From an uncultured Mailhella sp. (GTDB lineage Bacteria; Desulfobacterota; Desulfovibrionia; Desulfovibrionales; Desulfovibrionaceae): 64,000 nt of DNA. Under the pieces are notes generated by a model. It was not told where the DNA came from. It did no database searches and worked only from the letters and a program-made list of their open reading frames with translations. Made by a program: the position numbers and the translations under genes. This document shows, piece after piece, positions 62,082 to 64,000 of the stretch (its first letter is position 1; every line of letters begins with the position of its first letter). The stretch is from contig NZ_CALUWY010000001.1 of NCBI RefSeq assembly GCF_944324615.1, positions 1-64,000 of the forward strand. Direction: 5' to 3'.

Positions 62082-64000
62082 CTATCCGCCCACGACCGGG
62101 CGGCTTATGTCAAAATCCGTGCAGGTATACGAACCGTCGGACATGATGAGGAAGCTCTGATGCGCCTGCAGAGGCTGACCGGAATCGGAAGTCACCTCCA
62201 CAGTCACGGAGCCGTCGGCGTTTTCCGTGGCGTGCATCTGGAAGATGCCGTCTCCGTCGAGGCTCACGCCGGGGAACATCTGTCCGTATGCACGGAGTAT
62301 GACGCGCGAAGCCTGTGTAAAAGCCTGCGCCACACGCATGAGCTGTGCTTCGGAATGCGTCATGCCGCGCATGAACTCCACCATGCCACGGATGGCAGGA
62401 TGCCGGGCATTGTCTTCTTCCGCGCTGATGGGTACGGGATGCTGCTCCAGACTGCTTCCGTCCGCGCGGGTGAAGCTCAGTACCGACATCGGGTTCAGAT
62501 GCCGGAAGTCGTTCACCAGACCGTAGCCCGAAGATGCATCAATACCGCGCAGGGAGGACATCTCCAGCGAAACCTTGATGTCATCCTTTGTGAGCGAAGC
62601 GCCCGGCTGCGTGAGCTCGAACATCTTCCGTACAGGCACTCCCAGACCGACATTGATGCTGAATCGTTCCGCAAGATTTTCCATCGGTCTGCCGGGGGCT
62701 GCGGCGTGAAGACGCTGCTGATAGCTCCGGTCCAGATGCTGCAGCATCTTCCCCATGGCGTTCTCCCCGGAAACATCCTGCGGCAAGGCGCCCAGCGCCC
62801 CGCCCGTGACGATGTTCCAGAACTGCGCCACGGAAGGCATCGTGTTATCGTGGTCTCTGATGGCGGCAATAATTTCATCCGCGGAACCGACCAGTATTCC
62901 GGCCAGCACATCCTGAAGGTGTACGTCGTCCACAAGCTGACTCGCCCATGCATATACCTCGGAAAGGATATCCCAGTCATCCCTGGAAAGCGGGGGATTT
63001 CTCTGCGCGAAAATCTGGTACATGTTCGGAAAGGTCCGGCCCGCAATACGGGCCAGCAGGGGTATCATGCCGTTCATACCAAGGGGCAGATCGGTGATGT
63101 GGGACGGATTCTGAGCGAAATAAAGAGGCTCATGAACCTCATTACCGTTCTGTTCCACCATGGCCTGCTCACGAAGAGCGGCCAGAAACGCCCCCGCAGT
63201 CGCGCATTCCCCGTATGCCTGCGGGGACAGGTCTATACTGACAGAGGCCCAGAGGAAGCCGGAGCCCACCTTCATTGCCATATCCGAATTCAGAGTAGCG
63301 ATCAGGTTCTCCCTTTCCTGCGGGGTCATGCCGCCCAGTGCCATGGCCAGGCTCAGCATCAGCGGCAGGGCGTCCTGTACATTCGCAGGAAAAGTCTTCG
63401 AGACTCCCAGGTAGGCCGAAACCAGTCTGTACGTCTCTTCGCTCAGCTGCGCGGCTGTCAGCGAAGGAGCGGCCAGATTGTGCAGAGCCCGCTGGAAGCT
63501 CTCCGAGCGCGCCGCCGTCGCCAGATTGCGGATGACTTCAGGATCGTACAGACCGAAGCGATGCACCATGTTCTTGATGATGGTCTTCTCCTTCTGCGTG
63601 AAACCCGCAGGATTCGCTCCCTCTGCCGTCTTTTCAGGGAAGGCATCCACCGCCATCAGCGCAGCCTTGAGTTCCTTCAGTTGCTGCGTGACTTTCTCCT
63701 GCATGGCACGGCGGATTTCGTCGGGACTGACGGACTTTCCCGCCGTCGTGGCTTCCACGGCGATGTCGCCGGTGATCTTGCTGACGGCAGCGGACAGGGG
63801 AACAAGGTTCAGCCGGTTCAGGTCGATGACGGAAAAATCGTTGGCTGCGCTCACCTCCTCAAAAAAGGCACGAAACTCCCCGCCTGCATGGACCACGGAC
63901 ATTCCCGTGCTGGGGATGAAATTGTCCAGGATGGTATTGCGCATCTTATTGTTGTCCGCTTCCAGGATGGCGTCGGCCGCCTTCTTCACCTTCTCCGCCG
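62082..64000 (-). CDS. Large protein of unknown family, partial (C-terminal ~639 residues)
   Basis: A leftward frame open from the right window edge to a stop at 62082-62084; the true start lies outside. There are no membrane segments. The visible part is largely helical (AEGANPAGFTQKEKTIIKNM, PLMLSLAMALGGMTPQEREN) with a short beta-rich end (FLIMSDGSYTCTDFDISRPV). I recognise no domain. Composition and size resemble the giant protein on the facing strand, and both border a type III chaperone-like gene, so a second secreted effector is a reasonable guess. A GTG at 63987-63989 is not a good start. Confidence 0.6.
   Translation of the reverse strand, partial: AEKVKKAADAILEADNNKMRNTILDNFIPSTGMSVVHAGGEFRAFFEEVSAANDFSVIDLNRLNLVPLSAAVSKITGDIAVEATTAGKSVSPDEIRRAMQEKVTQQLKELKAALMAVDAFPEKTAEGANPAGFTQKEKTIIKNMVHRFGLYDPEVIRNLATAARSESFQRALHNLAAPSLTAAQLSEETYRLVSAYLGVSKTFPANVQDALPLMLSLAMALGGMTPQERENLIATLNSDMAMKVGSGFLWASVSIDLSPQAYGECATAGAFLAALREQAMVEQNGNEVHEPLYFAQNPSHITDLPLGMNGMIPLLARIAGRTFPNMYQIFAQRNPPLSRDDWDILSEVYAWASQLVDDVHLQDVLAGILVGSADEIIAAIRDHDNTMPSVAQFWNIVTGGALGALPQDVSGENAMGKMLQHLDRSYQQRLHAAAPGRPMENLAERFSINVGLGVPVRKMFELTQPGASLTKDDIKVSLEMSSLRGIDASSGYGLVNDFRHLNPMSVLSFTRADGSSLEQHPVPISAEEDNARHPAIRGMVEFMRGMTHSEAQLMRVAQAFTQASRVILRAYGQMFPGVSLDGDGIFQMHATENADGSVTVEVTSDSGQPLQAHQSFLIMSDGSYTCTDFDISRPVVGG

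Overview
The window looks like a chromosomal segment of an anaerobic, probably host-associated member of the Desulfovibrionaceae (Bilophila/Mailhella/Desulfovibrio type). This is inferred from gene content, not from a marker gene. The evidence is a two-enzyme lactate dehydrogenase cluster with an LctP permease laid out as in sulfate reducers, a glycyl-radical enzyme of the sulfonate C-S lyase type with its TRAP transporter, a radical-SAM (oxygen-independent) heme utilisation operon, and candidate type III secretion effector and chaperone genes. Genes are GC-rich. A few AT-rich pockets (about 22.7-23.8 kb, 37.5-38.0 kb, 56.2-56.6 kb) hold regulatory or accessory DNA.

Layout. 0-1.4 kb: edge fragment, two IS5-type transposase remnants and initiator tRNA-Met. 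1.4-14.2 kb: housekeeping and metabolic genes (FadL-type porin, tRNA-Leu, CorC-type CBS protein, carB-carA in inverted order, M24 and M20 peptidases, DUF2333-like protein). 14.9-22.4 kb: lactate cluster (GlcD-like plus GlcF-like pair, LutC-like protein, fused LutB/LutA-like protein, LctP permease). 22.7-24.0 kb: small AT-rich pocket with an orphan gene and an XRE regulator, followed by rarA. 25.6-27.6 kb: MATE exporter and DtxR-family regulator. 27.85-37.5 kb: one leftward operon of ten genes, hutW, TonB-dependent receptor, ECF S/T/AA, hutX, flavodoxin, exbB, exbD, tonB. It reads as a complete path for taking up heme and opening it without oxygen. The hutW and MATE promoters share an AAGTT-N10-AACTT palindrome, which links the two units to one regulator.

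37.8-51.0 kb: a sigma-54 controlled sulfonate locus. An HbpS-like protein and an AcoR-type enhancer-binding protein precede a seven-gene operon: shortened aldehyde:ferredoxin oxidoreductase homologue, amidohydrolase-like protein, TRAP DctP and DctQM, glycyl-radical lyase, its activase, and an iron alcohol dehydrogenase. Two near-consensus -24/-12 promoters each lie downstream of a cluster of ATACATGTAT palindromes. The likely chemistry is release of sulfite from isethionate or a related hydroxysulfonate, feeding sulfite to anaerobic respiration and the aldehyde or ketone to the dehydrogenases.

51.1-53.0 kb: remnant integrative element beside tRNA-Val (tyrosine integrase, AlpA-like regulator, TAGTGCCA repeats, long inverted repeat). 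53.3-56.2 kb: trkA-trkH potassium uptake. 56.7 kb: small cysteine-rich protein. 57.2-64.0 kb: a 1432-residue protein of unknown type followed at once by a CesT-like class I type III chaperone, and facing them a second large unknown protein that runs off the window. These are read as candidate secreted effectors. No CRISPR array, rRNA or recognisable defence system was seen.
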